Assembly (NCBI RefSeq): GCF_018771565.1
Contig: NZ_CP076326.1
Span: 2,542,001-2,606,000, forward strand
Length of the DNA: 64,000 nt
Direction of reading: 5' to 3'
Origin: Thermoflexus hugenholtzii
Lineage (GTDB): Bacteria; Chloroflexota; Anaerolineae; Thermoflexales; Thermoflexaceae
The notes beneath the pieces were generated by a model. The model was not told the DNA's origin. It ran no database searches and saw only the letters and a program-made list of their open reading frames with translations. Each line of letters starts with the position of its first letter. Within the stretch, counting starts at the first letter, position 1. Below are positions 15,857 to 25,068 of this stretch, piece by piece. The position numbers were made by a program, and so were the translations under genes.

Positions 15857-16600
15857 ATCGGCGATACTTCCCCAACCAGGCGAAGGTGCGTTCAACAATC
15901 CAGCGATAAGGAAGCACATGGAACCCTTTACTTTTCCCCTGGCGCCGCACAATTTCCAGCGAACCGCCGGCGTGTGGCTGGACCCATCTTACCAGCGAGC
16001 CGGCGTAGCCCCCATCGGCCCATATCCGGCGCAACCGGGGCCACGCCGCCCAGGCCTTCTTCAGAACCCACCGAGCACCCTCCCGATCGGGAATATCCGC
16101 CGCATGCACCACCGCCACCAGGACCAGGCCCAGGGTGTCCACCAGCAAATGCCGCTTCCGTCCTTTCACCTTCTTGCCGGCGTCATCGCCTCGAGGCCCC
16201 TTTTTCCGTCGTCTTGACCGATTGGCTATCCACAATGGCAGCTTCCGGCTCTTCCTGGCGACCTGATGCCACCCGAACCTGACGCCGCAGGGCGTCATGA
16301 ATCCGTTGCCAGGTGCCATCCCGCCGCCACTGCCGAAAATCGTGATAAACCGTTTGCCAGGGGGGGAAGTCGTGGGGGAGCATCCGCCACGCGCCGCCGG
16401 TGCGCAGGACGTAGAAGATGGCATTCAGAATCTCGCGGTAGGAATGCACCCGAGGCCTTCCCCGCCGGGTGGAGGGCCTGGGCAGGAGCGGCTCGATGAT
16501 CCGCCACTCCGCATCCGAGAGATCCGTGGGATAGGGTTTGCGTGTCCTTTGGGCCATCATAATTGAAAGTTCAACAGATGCCTTCGCTTCAGTCAAATAT
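15857..16600 (-). mobile_element. Truncated IS5-family transposase (two frames)
   Basis: The first frame (start at 16557 or 16596, stop at 16183) gives the N-terminal half with PYPTDLSDAEWRIIEPLLP and IVDSQSVKTTEKG. The second frame, entered near the run GAAAAAGGGG at about 16200, continues with KKVKGRKRHLLVDTLG, WADGGYAGSLV and WIVERTFAWLGKYRRLSAD. This is a DDE transposase of the IS5 family (IS427-like layout with an A/G slippery run). After RRLSAD the reading frame passes into the unrelated remnant at 15680-15856, so about 30 C-terminal codons and the left end of the element are lost. No inverted terminal repeat pair could be matched. It is most likely dead. Confidence 0.85.
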
Positions 16601-16601
16601 T

Positions 16602-16891
16602 AAGACACTCTCTTAAGTCCGCTCCTCGGAGCTGCCATCGCTGCTTTCACTCCCATCCAGGCCGGGATATGGGTGGGAGGGGGACTCGTGCTCCTGGGAT
16701 ATGGAAGTCTGCTCATCGTAGGGTGGATGAAGCAATCCTCTGGCCCCCTGGAGCCCATAGCGGTCATCGCCGTGCAAGTCCTCTGCGCCGGTTGGATATG
16801 GGCCGAGCCCGGCGGTGGCGCGCACCGTAGCCCGGGAGGTGAAAGCCCGCTGCGCTGGGCAGCTGGGAGCACGGAGTTTGCACGATCCTGA
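16602..16891 (+). pseudogene. Fragment with two membrane segments, cut by the IS
   Basis: An open frame without a good start begins right at the IS border (in-frame stop at 16601) and encodes hydrophobic stretches around GIWVGGGLVLLGYGSLLIVG and LEPIAVIAVQVLCAGWIWA, ending at 16891. It overlaps the next reading frame by about 77 bases in a different phase. It may be the 5' part of the same original gene as 16815-17780, now frameshifted, or a separate truncated gene. I do not recognise the family. Confidence 0.4.
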
Positions 16892-17780
16892 GATCCAGGC
16901 CCGGCTGGACCGCGTCCGCCCCGGCTGGCGCTGGGAGCCGATGCTCCTGGAGGTCGAGAGGGAGCGGGTGCGGGTCTTCGCGGGCCTTGGGATGCGGGCG
17001 CGCCTGGTGCAGGTTCTGGGCCCGGTGCGGGCGTTACGGGTGGCCCAGGCCGTCGCCCGGCACGGCGGGCCGGTGCTGGGCGTGGATTGGGGGAGACGCG
17101 ATTTCCTCCGTCGCGCCACAGGCGCCCTGGCCGGATGGATCGCCCTCCGGGGCCTGGGCCGGCCCGTCCCAGCGGCCGCGGCTTCCCCCACACCCCCCAC
17201 GGATAGCGAGGGGGAGCTGTGGGAAGGCTTCCTGCTGCTGCCCCCCGGCACCCCCATTCCTCGATGGGTCCAGCACACGCCAGCGCCGATCTTGTGCCAG
17301 ACCGCAGACCCCCAGGCGGAGGCTGAACTGCGCGGCGATACCCACCCAATGGAGCCCCTGGAGGCCTGGCTCCCCCGCCCGAATTTCCCCCTCTATTCTC
17401 ATTGGCCCACGCCGCCTCCCCCGGGCCTGGAGTTCCAGGGGGCCTGGGCTACGGTGTTCCGGAAATCAGGTGCCATCTTTTCGGTCTCGCTGGCTTTCGG
17501 GGAGCCGGGCGGCGAACCCAGGGTGCGTCTGGTGGCGCAGCCGTTTTATCCCCGTCCGTATCCGGTGTGGCCGGTCTATCGACCGGAGCGGCCGGAGGAG
17601 CCCATCTTTCCGGAGAAGGTGTCCTTCACCCCCCGGCCAGGGCTGCGGCTCCCCAGCGCCCAGGGACACCTAGTGCTCTGGATTCAACAAAATGTCCTAT
17701 ACCTTCTTATCGGCGAGCATGATTCCAAACTAGAATCTATCATTAAACTGTCAAAATCATTGAATGTTATTAATCCATGA
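16815..17780 (+). CDS. Unknown protein with internal twin-arginine/membrane segment
   Basis: A 321-residue frame starting at GTG without a convincing ribosome site. The first about 90 residues are basic and soluble-looking (LDRVRPGWRWEPMLLEVERERVRVF). Then RRDFLRRATGALAGWIAL resembles a Tat signal or single membrane anchor, followed by a Pro/Ala-rich linker and an exported-type domain of about 200 residues. The position of the anchor suggests the true N-terminus is lost or lies in the neighbouring fragment. The last 30 residues are coded by AT-rich DNA unlike the rest. A piece of a paralogue (the EPMLLE segment) recurs at 25858-25921. No family is recognised. Confidence 0.5.
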   Translation: MARTVAREVKARCAGQLGARSLHDPEIQARLDRVRPGWRWEPMLLEVERERVRVFAGLGMRARLVQVLGPVRALRVAQAVARHGGPVLGVDWGRRDFLRRATGALAGWIALRGLGRPVPAAAASPTPPTDSEGELWEGFLLLPPGTPIPRWVQHTPAPILCQTADPQAEAELRGDTHPMEPLEAWLPRPNFPLYSHWPTPPPPGLEFQGAWATVFRKSGAIFSVSLAFGEPGGEPRVRLVAQPFYPRPYPVWPVYRPERPEEPIFPEKVSFTPRPGLRLPSAQGHLVLWIQQNVLYLLIGEHDSKLESIIKLSKSLNVINP

Positions 17781-17793
17781 AATGGAGGGGGCC

Positions 17794-18456
17794 ATGCCTA
17801 CTGTATATGTCTATGCACCGTTTACTGGACGAATCACGGGTCTTGATAATTACTGTAATGGAAGCCCTCACTATCCATGTCGAAACGCCCAACCTTATCA
17901 GGTATCACCCGTCGATATTGCGACATCTGGGAGTGTGCTAAAGATATATCTTTACCCAAGCCGAGTATCTGGAGTATATGTTTATATTCAAAGTCGCTGT
18001 TGCTGCTCTTACGCTAGTTCTTATGGAAGAACAATAATTGTTGATCTTTACTCAATAGAAGGGTGTTACGTGGGATCAGTCTGGTATGGGCATGTGGACC
18101 CCCTCCCATATGATGATCCAGACAAGCCCAAAGAGGTTCGGGAAGGCTGGAACCCCATCAATGGCCCTCTTCCGTTGGGTCGAACCACCCTGGGACAGTG
18201 TTGCGCTCCATGTGGCTGCTCATCCGGTTGCTGTTATACAGGTCCTCATGTGCACATGGAAAGAACAGGTGGAGCTCGCCTTTCTCTTTACTGTGGGCAA
18301 ATTGTCAGCGGCGGTCAGACTCCTATTTATTCGATTATTCGACACCCTGCCATGCACAAAGGGCCCCATAGGAGGAGAAGATACAGCGATGCGCAGGATG
18401 TGGAATATGCTTCTCGGGCTCATTGGGATCGGTATATGGGGGATCGCTGCCTGTGA
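17794..18456 (+). CDS. Cys-rich M23-peptidase-like protein
   Basis: A 220-residue protein, start chosen at MPTVYVYAP after GGAGGGG. It has the plan of a LytM/M23 beta-barrel: SPVDIATSG, then GRTIIVDLYS, YGHVDPL and GPHVHME. The last gives the HxH zinc pair; in active enzymes the SPVD position is usually HxGxD or HxxD, and here the first histidine is replaced, so hydrolase activity is doubtful. It has no signal peptide and an unusual number of cysteines (RCCCS, QCCAPCGCSSGCCY). The DNA is AT-rich compared with its neighbours. The 3' end overlaps the next gene by 68 bases, and the last 40 residues look non-native, so the original stop may be lost. Confidence 0.55.
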   Translation: MPTVYVYAPFTGRITGLDNYCNGSPHYPCRNAQPYQVSPVDIATSGSVLKIYLYPSRVSGVYVYIQSRCCCSYASSYGRTIIVDLYSIEGCYVGSVWYGHVDPLPYDDPDKPKEVREGWNPINGPLPLGRTTLGQCCAPCGCSSGCCYTGPHVHMERTGGARLSLYCGQIVSGGQTPIYSIIRHPAMHKGPHRRRRYSDAQDVEYASRAHWDRYMGDRCL

Positions 18457-20393
18457 ATACCGCGCTATCCCCCCGGTCGTGCCTTCTCCTTCCCTACCGG
18501 CCCAGGGAGGAGTCCGGACTCCCGAGCTGGGGAAGAGCCCCCTGCCTCCTCCTTCCCCGACCCGGGAGGCCCTCACGGTATTTCCGGGGTTCGGCCTGGA
18601 ACAGGTGATCGGAAAGGGCATCCTGCGGGAGATCGCCTGGAGCTCCAGGGGATCCCCGCTGATCGTGGGGACTACCGTTAGCCTGGAGGGCATCGCTCCC
18701 CAGACCGGAGCCGTGATATGGCGACAGACCCTCCCGGCTCGGCTGAAGGCCCTGGCCATTTCTCCGGATGGCCACTGGCTGGCCGCCCTGGTGGGAGGAG
18801 ATCTGTGGCTGTGGGCCCACCTGGAAGAAAACCCCCAGCGAATCCGGGTCCTCCCCAGGACGATCGATCCCGGCTTCGAATCCCCACCCTGGCCTTCTCA
18901 CCGGACGGCCGCCAGCTGGCCTGGATTCCCTCGAAATCTGAAGTGCGCCGGATCCGCCTCCCCGAAGGTGAAGAGCTCGAGCCGATCCCCTCATATGAGG
19001 CCGGATGGCTCGCCTTCGCTCCGGATGGGAAGACACTGATCCTGGCAGGTCCCACCCGGGGAGAATGGCGGCGGATCCAGGACGGCTCCCTGATTCACCA
19101 GACGGAATGGCCTCTCCCGCCCGGAGAGATTGCCCGGACCTTCGCCCTTTCCCCGGACGGCGCGTGGCTCGCGGTTGGGATCGCCAAGGAGGTATATCTC
19201 TATTCCGGGGGCGAGGGATCGCTTGGGCGGCAGCTTTCCATCAGCGGTCGAGGAGCCATCCGCCATCTGATCTTCTCGCCGGACAGCCGGTGGCTGGCCG
19301 TGGGCACCGACGGGGGAACCGTGCAGGTCTGGGAGCAGGTTGGGATGCGTTTCCACCTCCGATGGCAAAGTGAGGTGTCCGAAAGCGCTATCGTCGGGCT
19401 AACCTTCGATCCGGAGGGCTTGCGGCTGGCCATCGCTTCCTCGGGGGGCACTGTGGAGATCCGACGCCTCCCAGAAGGGACGCAGGAGGGTCGCTGGGAG
19501 GGATATCTGGAGCCAGTGCTGGACCTGGCCTTTGGGAAGGATCAGCTGTGGATCGCCACCTACAGCCAGCGACCCATCGATACCCCTCAGTGGATTGTAT
19601 CCCTCTGGAGGGTCACCGGCCATGGGGTCCAACGCGTGCAGCGCCTGAATCTATCTGCGGAGCCTATGGCCGCTCTGTCCCTCTCTCCCGATGGCCGCTG
19701 GGCGCTGGCCCCCGATCCCCACCCAACGGGAGCGGCTGGATGGGGGATCTGGCGGACGGCGGATGGAACGCGCACGCTCTGGATCCCCGGGGGAGGAGGT
19801 GGGGCTGCCTTCTCGCCAGATGGGAAGATCCTCGCCCTGAGCGATTCGGGGGCGGCTTCCGGCTGATCCGCCACAACGATGAACAGATCATCCGTCATCT
19901 GGGATGGCTTTCCGACCCCCCTGTTTTGGTGACTTTCTCACCGGATGGAACCTGGGTGGCTGCCTCCGATGGCCGGGAGATTGGGATCTGGCAGGTCTCC
20001 ACGGGAGCCAGGCGGCCGCCCGTGAGGTCGACGACCGGGATGGCCGTTGAAGCCCTCGCGCTGTCAGACGGGGGTGAATGGCTGGCGGTGGCGGAGCGCG
20101 GGCTTCCTGGCACCTGGATCGCTTTATATGCAACCGCCACCGGACAGCCGGTTGCCTGCTGGCCAGCGGGCTCCGAGGCGGTGCTTCGCCTGACTTTCGG
20201 GCCGGGGAACACCTGGCTGGCCTCCGGCACCGGGGATGGAGGGATACGGATCTGGCGGGTGCCGGATGGAGCGCTCCTTCAGTCTCTGAACGGACACACA
20301 GATGCCATCGTGGCCCTGAAGCTTTCACCGGATGGACAGACCCTGGCTTCCGGCTCCATCGATGGAACCGTGCGCTTATGGTCCCTGCGTTGA
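18389..20393 (+). pseudogene. WD40/beta-propeller lipoprotein, broken by two frameshifts
   Basis: The start is ATG after AGGAGGAGAAG. The N-terminus has a hydrophobic segment ending in IAACEY (possible lipobox) and a Pro-rich linker, followed by many WD-type blades recognisable by the recurring (L/F)SPDG(R/K)WLA pattern, ending in LASGSIDGTVRLWSLR. To read it whole the frame must change near 18880 (after LPRTIDPGF, into RIPTLAFSPDG) and near 19850, inside a GGGGG run (after ILALSDSG, into GFRLIRHND). Intact length would be about 668 residues. Similar lipoproteins at 32413-33858 and 33953-36169 are intact. Either the gene is decaying or the assembly has indels at homopolymers. Confidence 0.8.
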
Positions 20394-20768
20394 ATTCGCC
20401 AGAGATACTTGTCCGTAATGCAGAGGCCCGAGAACCAGCTCCGGCGGAACCGGGTGAAGCGGTGCCCCGCCCCTGGGCACCTTGCACCCTGTGGATCCGG
20501 GGGTTCCATCTGTCTTTGCCCCTCCTTAGGGGAACCCCAGCCCGCGCCGGCGGGACAGAATCGAAATCGATTCTCAAAGGAAAGGGAGAATCGCCGGAAG
20601 GTTTGCCCCTTCCACCGGCCCCATCCACCGCTGGCTCCAATCTATCCGGGCCACCGACCCCTGTCCCCCCACGATCGGGACAGACCGATCCCTCATCGAT
20701 GGGGACCATGAGAACGACGCAATGGGATAAGCTTCAAATAGAGACAGATCTCCCGCAGGCGGCGAGCA
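20394..20768 (+). other. 375-bp stretch without a gene
   Basis: No convincing coding frame or RNA gene. It contains nested inverted repeats around 20502-20538 (GGGGTTCC against GGAACCCC, with CCCC-TCCTTA-GGGG inside), possibly a folded 3' end of the WD40 transcript, and a second small hairpin (GATCGGGACAGACCGATC near 20653-20670). No clear promoter for the next gene was found. Confidence 0.4.
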
Positions 20769-21386
20769 ATGCGGATCCAGGAGATACTTGGACGAATCGT
20801 TCTGGCTGTTCTCTTGAGTGCGTCCACCGGAAAGTGGACGGAGATTGTCTATGCACAAACAGAGCCCCCCTCTGCTGAAGCCACGCCCCAATCCGAATCC
20901 AATACAACAACCGTACTGGATCCTCAACTGGGCCCATCATTTCCCGGCATGGTTCCCGGAGCAGGTGGATATAAGGTGTTCGAACCGGGAGCAATCCGGC
21001 GAATGCCGATTCGGGCGCTTAGGGCGTCCGAAGCAGCCTCACTCTCGATCGACCCCATGGCCCTTTATCGTAGTGGATATACGGACGCCTGGATTCACTG
21101 GGAACCCGCGGGATTCGGGCATTATGGCTCACATACAAGCGATTCCGATCTCTTCGAGCAGCAAATTTGGGTGGATGGCTTCCTCCGACCGCTCTCCCAG
21201 CCGTCCAGCTGGTGGTCGCAGTGCCAGGATCATCGTTCAGGGCATCGCGCCACCTGCACCACGTATTTCTGGTATCCGGTTTTTTGTCGCAACATCTACG
21301 CCGAATCTTTCCATCATTTCCATACAGATGGTTACGCCGATGATGATTTCAAAACCAGCGACACGGCGACTGGATGCGGCTTTTAG
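20769..21386 (+). CDS. Secreted protein of unknown function
   Basis: A 205-residue protein with an N-terminal export signal (ILGRIVLAVLLSASTG, likely cleaved after VYAQ). The mature part is rich in Ser, Thr, Trp, Tyr and His (WIHWEPAGFGHYGSHTSDSD, TTYFWYPVF) and has four to five cysteines, as in small extracellular proteins. No domain is recognised. The ribosome site is weak. It precedes the lipoprotein gene at 21450 by 63 bases on the same strand, so they may form one transcript. Confidence 0.6.
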   Translation: MRIQEILGRIVLAVLLSASTGKWTEIVYAQTEPPSAEATPQSESNTTTVLDPQLGPSFPGMVPGAGGYKVFEPGAIRRMPIRALRASEAASLSIDPMALYRSGYTDAWIHWEPAGFGHYGSHTSDSDLFEQQIWVDGFLRPLSQPSSWWSQCQDHRSGHRATCTTYFWYPVFCRNIYAESFHHFHTDGYADDDFKTSDTATGCGF

Positions 21387-21449
21387 CGGCTTTTTCCATC
21401 AGCCCGGCGACTGGTAAGAAAGCCCGGATTCTGCATAAGAGGATCCGAG

Positions 21450-22493
21450 ATGAAGATGCGCTTGAAGCAGCAAGTGGCTATCCTGGTGGGAAGCGTCATA
21501 TTTATATTTATAAGCCTCGGATGTCGCCATTCGCCAGCGGATCGGCCGCTTCCTCCGGGTGAGATCCCGGGTATGATTGTCCACGAAACGCAGCGGCCGA
21601 TTGTGGATTGGGGGATCCCGACTCGTGGAGCTGGTTTGGGGTTCGTCTGGCCGGAGCATCGGCATCTGCCCCCGCTTCAAAGGCCGCAGACCGAGGAGAT
21701 CTTTCTATCCCCTGGTCAGCCCTTCGCCCCGTATCTGATCCTCCATGCGGGGCAACCCATCACCATGCTGGTAACCGCCATCCTGGACTATCAGCAGATT
21801 CCCTTTGAGCTCAATGGAAAATATGGGGCGCTTCATCTGATTCCCTTGCTGCCGGGGGGAGATGTGGAGCTGCCCATGCATATCGATGTTCCCGGGGAAG
21901 GATTGCATGATCTGATCGTCATCGCCTTCCTGGATCCCCTGGATTTCTCCACCGATCCGGTCGAGCGCCTTTCTATGTATGCGAGGCTGGTCGGCCGGCG
22001 AGCTCGAATCCGTGTGGGCTCGAGCAACCGCCCTGCACGGGAGATGCGCCCCATCCTCCACGGGGCCCCCGTCCCTCGAGAAGTGACCCTTAGCCTCGGC
22101 GTCGCGCTCGTTCGCCCCCCTCGATGGCCCTGGGATCATCCCTCTCGACCTGGAGGACAACTGACTGTGGTCGATGGAAAAACGGGCAAGCCGCTGCCGA
22201 TCGCCATCTGGGCATCTAACCTGAAAGGAGAGAAGGGGGCGGACTACGCCATGATCCTTTTCTTCAATTTCCGGCAAATTCCCTTTCGTGGCCTCCAGGC
22301 GTGGACGATCCATCTGGATCCGGATACCGAAGCGATCCTGACCGGGGAGGTCATCCTTCCCTCCACCCCTGGGATCTACCAGATGCAGGTCGTTTATGTG
22401 TTCGATCCCTACCGTTCGATCCGGGAACGGGAAGTTCGTGCCCCCTTCGTATTCGGCTCGCAGCGGATCGCGATCCGGGCGCAGGATCCGTGA
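21450..22493 (+). CDS. Lipoprotein of unknown function
   Basis: A 347-residue protein with signal peptide and lipobox FISLGC, predicted to be anchored outside the membrane. The body is beta-rich and contains two similar blocks (PFAPYLILHAGQPITMLVTAILDYQQIPF and ADYAMILFFNFRQIPFRGL), suggesting a duplicated beta-sandwich domain. The start follows AAGAGGATCCGAG. The 3' end of a second, destroyed copy is found at 15680-15856, so the family was once duplicated in this island. No enzymatic motif is seen. Confidence 0.7.
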   Translation: MKMRLKQQVAILVGSVIFIFISLGCRHSPADRPLPPGEIPGMIVHETQRPIVDWGIPTRGAGLGFVWPEHRHLPPLQRPQTEEIFLSPGQPFAPYLILHAGQPITMLVTAILDYQQIPFELNGKYGALHLIPLLPGGDVELPMHIDVPGEGLHDLIVIAFLDPLDFSTDPVERLSMYARLVGRRARIRVGSSNRPAREMRPILHGAPVPREVTLSLGVALVRPPRWPWDHPSRPGGQLTVVDGKTGKPLPIAIWASNLKGEKGADYAMILFFNFRQIPFRGLQAWTIHLDPDTEAILTGEVILPSTPGIYQMQVVYVFDPYRSIREREVRAPFVFGSQRIAIRAQDP

Positions 22494-22871
22494 ACCGGCA
22501 ATCCCCCCCTGGTTGTGTCTTTCGCAACGTTCCCCCTCGCGGCTTCGCCCCGATCTGCCCGGATGCCCCCCAACCCCAGGGCGAGTTGGCGGGTATATCT
22601 ATACGGAGACAAAACGCGCCGAGGATTCCCCACGGCCTGGCGCCCACAGGCCGTCGCTCAACGGCTTGACCCTCCGACCTCCAGGCCGGGGGTCCGCTGG
22701 CCAGCGGCTGTCTCACCCATCCCCCTGTGGAAATCCACAGGGTGGGGACCGGGAATTTCCACAGTGACAAGGTCCTCCAAGGCGGCTATCCTGAAAGCGA
22801 GGGGCGAAGCGGGCAGGCTCCCCCCTGGATCTGTGAGAATGGATCGCACGGCATCCACGGGAGATGCAGAG
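22494..22871 (+). other. 378-bp gap with a hairpin and a weak promoter candidate
   Basis: CCCTGTGG-AAAT-CCACAGGG (about 22722-22741) forms a perfect 8-bp stem. Downstream, GTGACA (22764-22769), 17 bases, TATCCT (22787-22792) could be the promoter of the LuxR-type gene. No coding frame in this gap looks real. Confidence 0.4.
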
Positions 22872-23603
22872 ATGATCGGTCTGGTGGATCCAGACCCCCT
22901 TCATCAGATGGCCTGGCGGTCATGGTTCGCCGCCCATGGCTTCCCCCTCGCCTGGATCGCCTCTACCGCTGCCGATGCCCGGCGCGCCCTGAACGGCCAT
23001 CCCACCGCTTTCCTGCTGATCCGCTTCGACCTCCCCGACGAGAGCGGCGCCCGCCTCCTCCATTCGATCCGACCTGCCCTTCCGAGCCTCCGCGCTCTCC
23101 TTCTCGTCCACACCGCTCATCCTGCCGTTGAAGCCCTGGCATACCGCGCCGGGGCGCTTGGCTGTCTGGGTTGGGCATCGTCCTGCGATCAGATGCTCCA
23201 CGCCCTTCCCCATGCCCTGAAGGGCCGCCCCCTCTGGACGCTGGAGACTGTCTACCGTGTTGAAGACTGGTGGCGCACATGGGGAGCTCCCTGGGCCGCT
23301 CTCAGCCCACGTCAGCGTCGGATCGCCTGGGCGGCCGCCCACGGGTTGAGCGATAAGGAAATCGCTCGCTGGCTGGGATGCTCGAAGGAAACCGTGCGCA
23401 CCCACCTGAGCCGGGCCCTTGAGCGCTTGGGGCGAGCCGACCGGGTAGATCTGGCCCGCTGGCTGTTCCGGGGCGGTCTGCGGGACCCGCGCTGCGCCGC
23501 CCTGCTGGATCTGGAGCCAATGCCCGATGAGCGCACCCTTCTGGAAGCCATCGAGCCGGACTGGATTGAATCACCCCCCATCCTCAGCCCAACCGCAGGA
23601 TGA
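22872..23603 (+). CDS. LuxR-type response regulator with degenerate receiver
   Basis: A 243-residue two-domain regulator. Residues 1-120 follow a receiver fold (GLVDPDPLHQ, LLIRFDLPDESG, LLLVHTAHP), but the phosphoacceptor aspartate position before DLP is arginine and the conserved lysine near AGALGCLGW is absent, so it is unlikely to be phosphorylated. Residues 150-215 form a GerE/LuxR helix-turn-helix (LSPRQRRIAWAAAHGLSDKEIARWLGCSKETVRTHLSRALERLG). It is the only transcription factor in the island and stands before the M23-peptidase/lipoprotein genes, which it may control. No sensor kinase is nearby. Confidence 0.8.
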   Translation: MIGLVDPDPLHQMAWRSWFAAHGFPLAWIASTAADARRALNGHPTAFLLIRFDLPDESGARLLHSIRPALPSLRALLLVHTAHPAVEALAYRAGALGCLGWASSCDQMLHALPHALKGRPLWTLETVYRVEDWWRTWGAPWAALSPRQRRIAWAAAHGLSDKEIARWLGCSKETVRTHLSRALERLGRADRVDLARWLFRGGLRDPRCAALLDLEPMPDERTLLEAIEPDWIESPPILSPTAG

Positions 23604-23783
23604 ACTTCATAAGAAACTTTACGGCTCACCCCCCATTCATACCTGTCGCATGGCGCCCTTCGGGCTATTTCATCTCATCCCTCTATGATGGGGACAGATT
23701 GGTCCCCCATCGCAGGGAACCACAGAGTGAATAAGACGTGGCAAACTTTTCCCAGCCCTAAGGATTTCCCACAGGAGGTTCTC

Positions 23784-25059
23784 ATGCGAAGCACTCAACT
23801 GTTATGCGCCCTACTGATCATCGCGCTCAACGCTGGAGTGAGCAGGGCGATGGCTCAGGACGCGAAGCCCCTTGTGGGGAGCAAGGAGAACCCTGCCTAT
23901 CAGAATGAGGTGCTCGGCGTCTCCCTGCGGGCCCTTCCGCCGGAAACGCGCGTCGTGGAAGATCAGTATCTCTCTGACGCCTTCGGCTTCACCCTCGTGG
24001 CTCCGGATGGACGGATGGTCCTGCGGGTGGCATGGCGCCATCGCGATCCACCGGACCGGATGGAGCAGCGAGCTCAGGAACTGGCCCGAGGATTCCCAGG
24101 CCTGAATCTGCACCCACAGCCAGTCTCTGTGGATTCCTAACCGGGGAGTAATGGTTGCCAATGCGCCAGGCATGGATCCCAGCCTTTATGTCTACCTGGC
24201 CGCCTACGGCAGGCTCTACGAAATCATTTGCCCCCAGCCGGACGGGAATCGCCAGGGGTGTGAAACCCTGCTGTCCCTGATCGCCTTTGGTCCAGCCAGC
24301 CGCTCGCTGGAAGAACTTCACCGGATCCGGGCTGAGGATGCCCTCTACGAGAAGCCGCCGGTTCTGGGATCTCCTCGACCGAAGAGTCCGATAGGGATTG
24401 AGATCCTGAAGGAAAAGGAAAAAGTCCTCCACTCCGGAGGAAATGGGGCCTTCTCCGTGGAACCTCTGGCCGCACCGGGTTGCGCCGATTGGCCGACCTG
24501 GAAATTCCTCCAAACGCCCTGGGCTTCCACGGCTAACGGGCCCGGCACGCCCTGGCCTCAGGGATGGTCCCAGGCAGGCCCCTCCTACTACGGGGAGGGC
24601 TTACATCAATACTGCAATCGGACAAATGGCCTGAATGACTACCACGCCCTGGATTTTCCTTTGAAGGAATGGGATATTGTTTATCCCCCCGCACCGGGAC
24701 GCGTCCTCTATGCGGGCTGGGCCGGGGGTGGCTGGGCCCCGTTAGGGCGTGTGGTCATTGTGGATTTGGGGAACGGCTACTGGAGTATGGCGGCCCACCT
24801 GCGCAGCATCAACGTATCCGCTGGGCAGGATGTGGGGATCAGCACGGTGATCGGTTTTGCCGGCCGCAGTGGTAATTATCAGGACGGCTACTGGCCCTCC
24901 AATCACCTCCATCAAGGCCTTTACCTGAACGCTCAACTATATCGGCCGTATGGCGGCATCTACGGCGGCCAGAGCGTAGAACCCCGCCACATGCGATACT
25001 TCGGCAACGGAGGAGGGTATTACGAGACCATCGGGCGATACCAGTGGATGAGCTGGTAG
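23784..25059 (+). pseudogene. Secreted M23-family peptidase, split by a frameshift
   Basis: The first part (23784-24140) starts after AGGAGG with a signal peptide ending in SRAMAQ and a domain of about 90 residues. The second (from 24151) continues in another phase with VANAPGMDPSLYVYLAAYGRLYEI. The second frame opens only after a stop at 24103, so the shift lies between 24106 and 24140. The C-terminal part is a clear M23/LytM domain: YHALDFPL (H and D ligands), GRVLYAGW, GRVVIVDLGNGYWSMAAHL and NHLHQGLYL (HxH). Intact, it would be a secreted cell-wall or protein endopeptidase of about 420 residues. The catalytic part still has all metal ligands. Confidence 0.75.
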
Positions 25060-25068
25060 GAGGAGAGG

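Noticed and set aside
16600-17000. The two-segment membrane fragment and following frame as a bacteriocin or peptide-maturation gene
   Set aside because: No leader, double-glycine motif or transporter was found; similarity was only an impression of Cys and Trp content.
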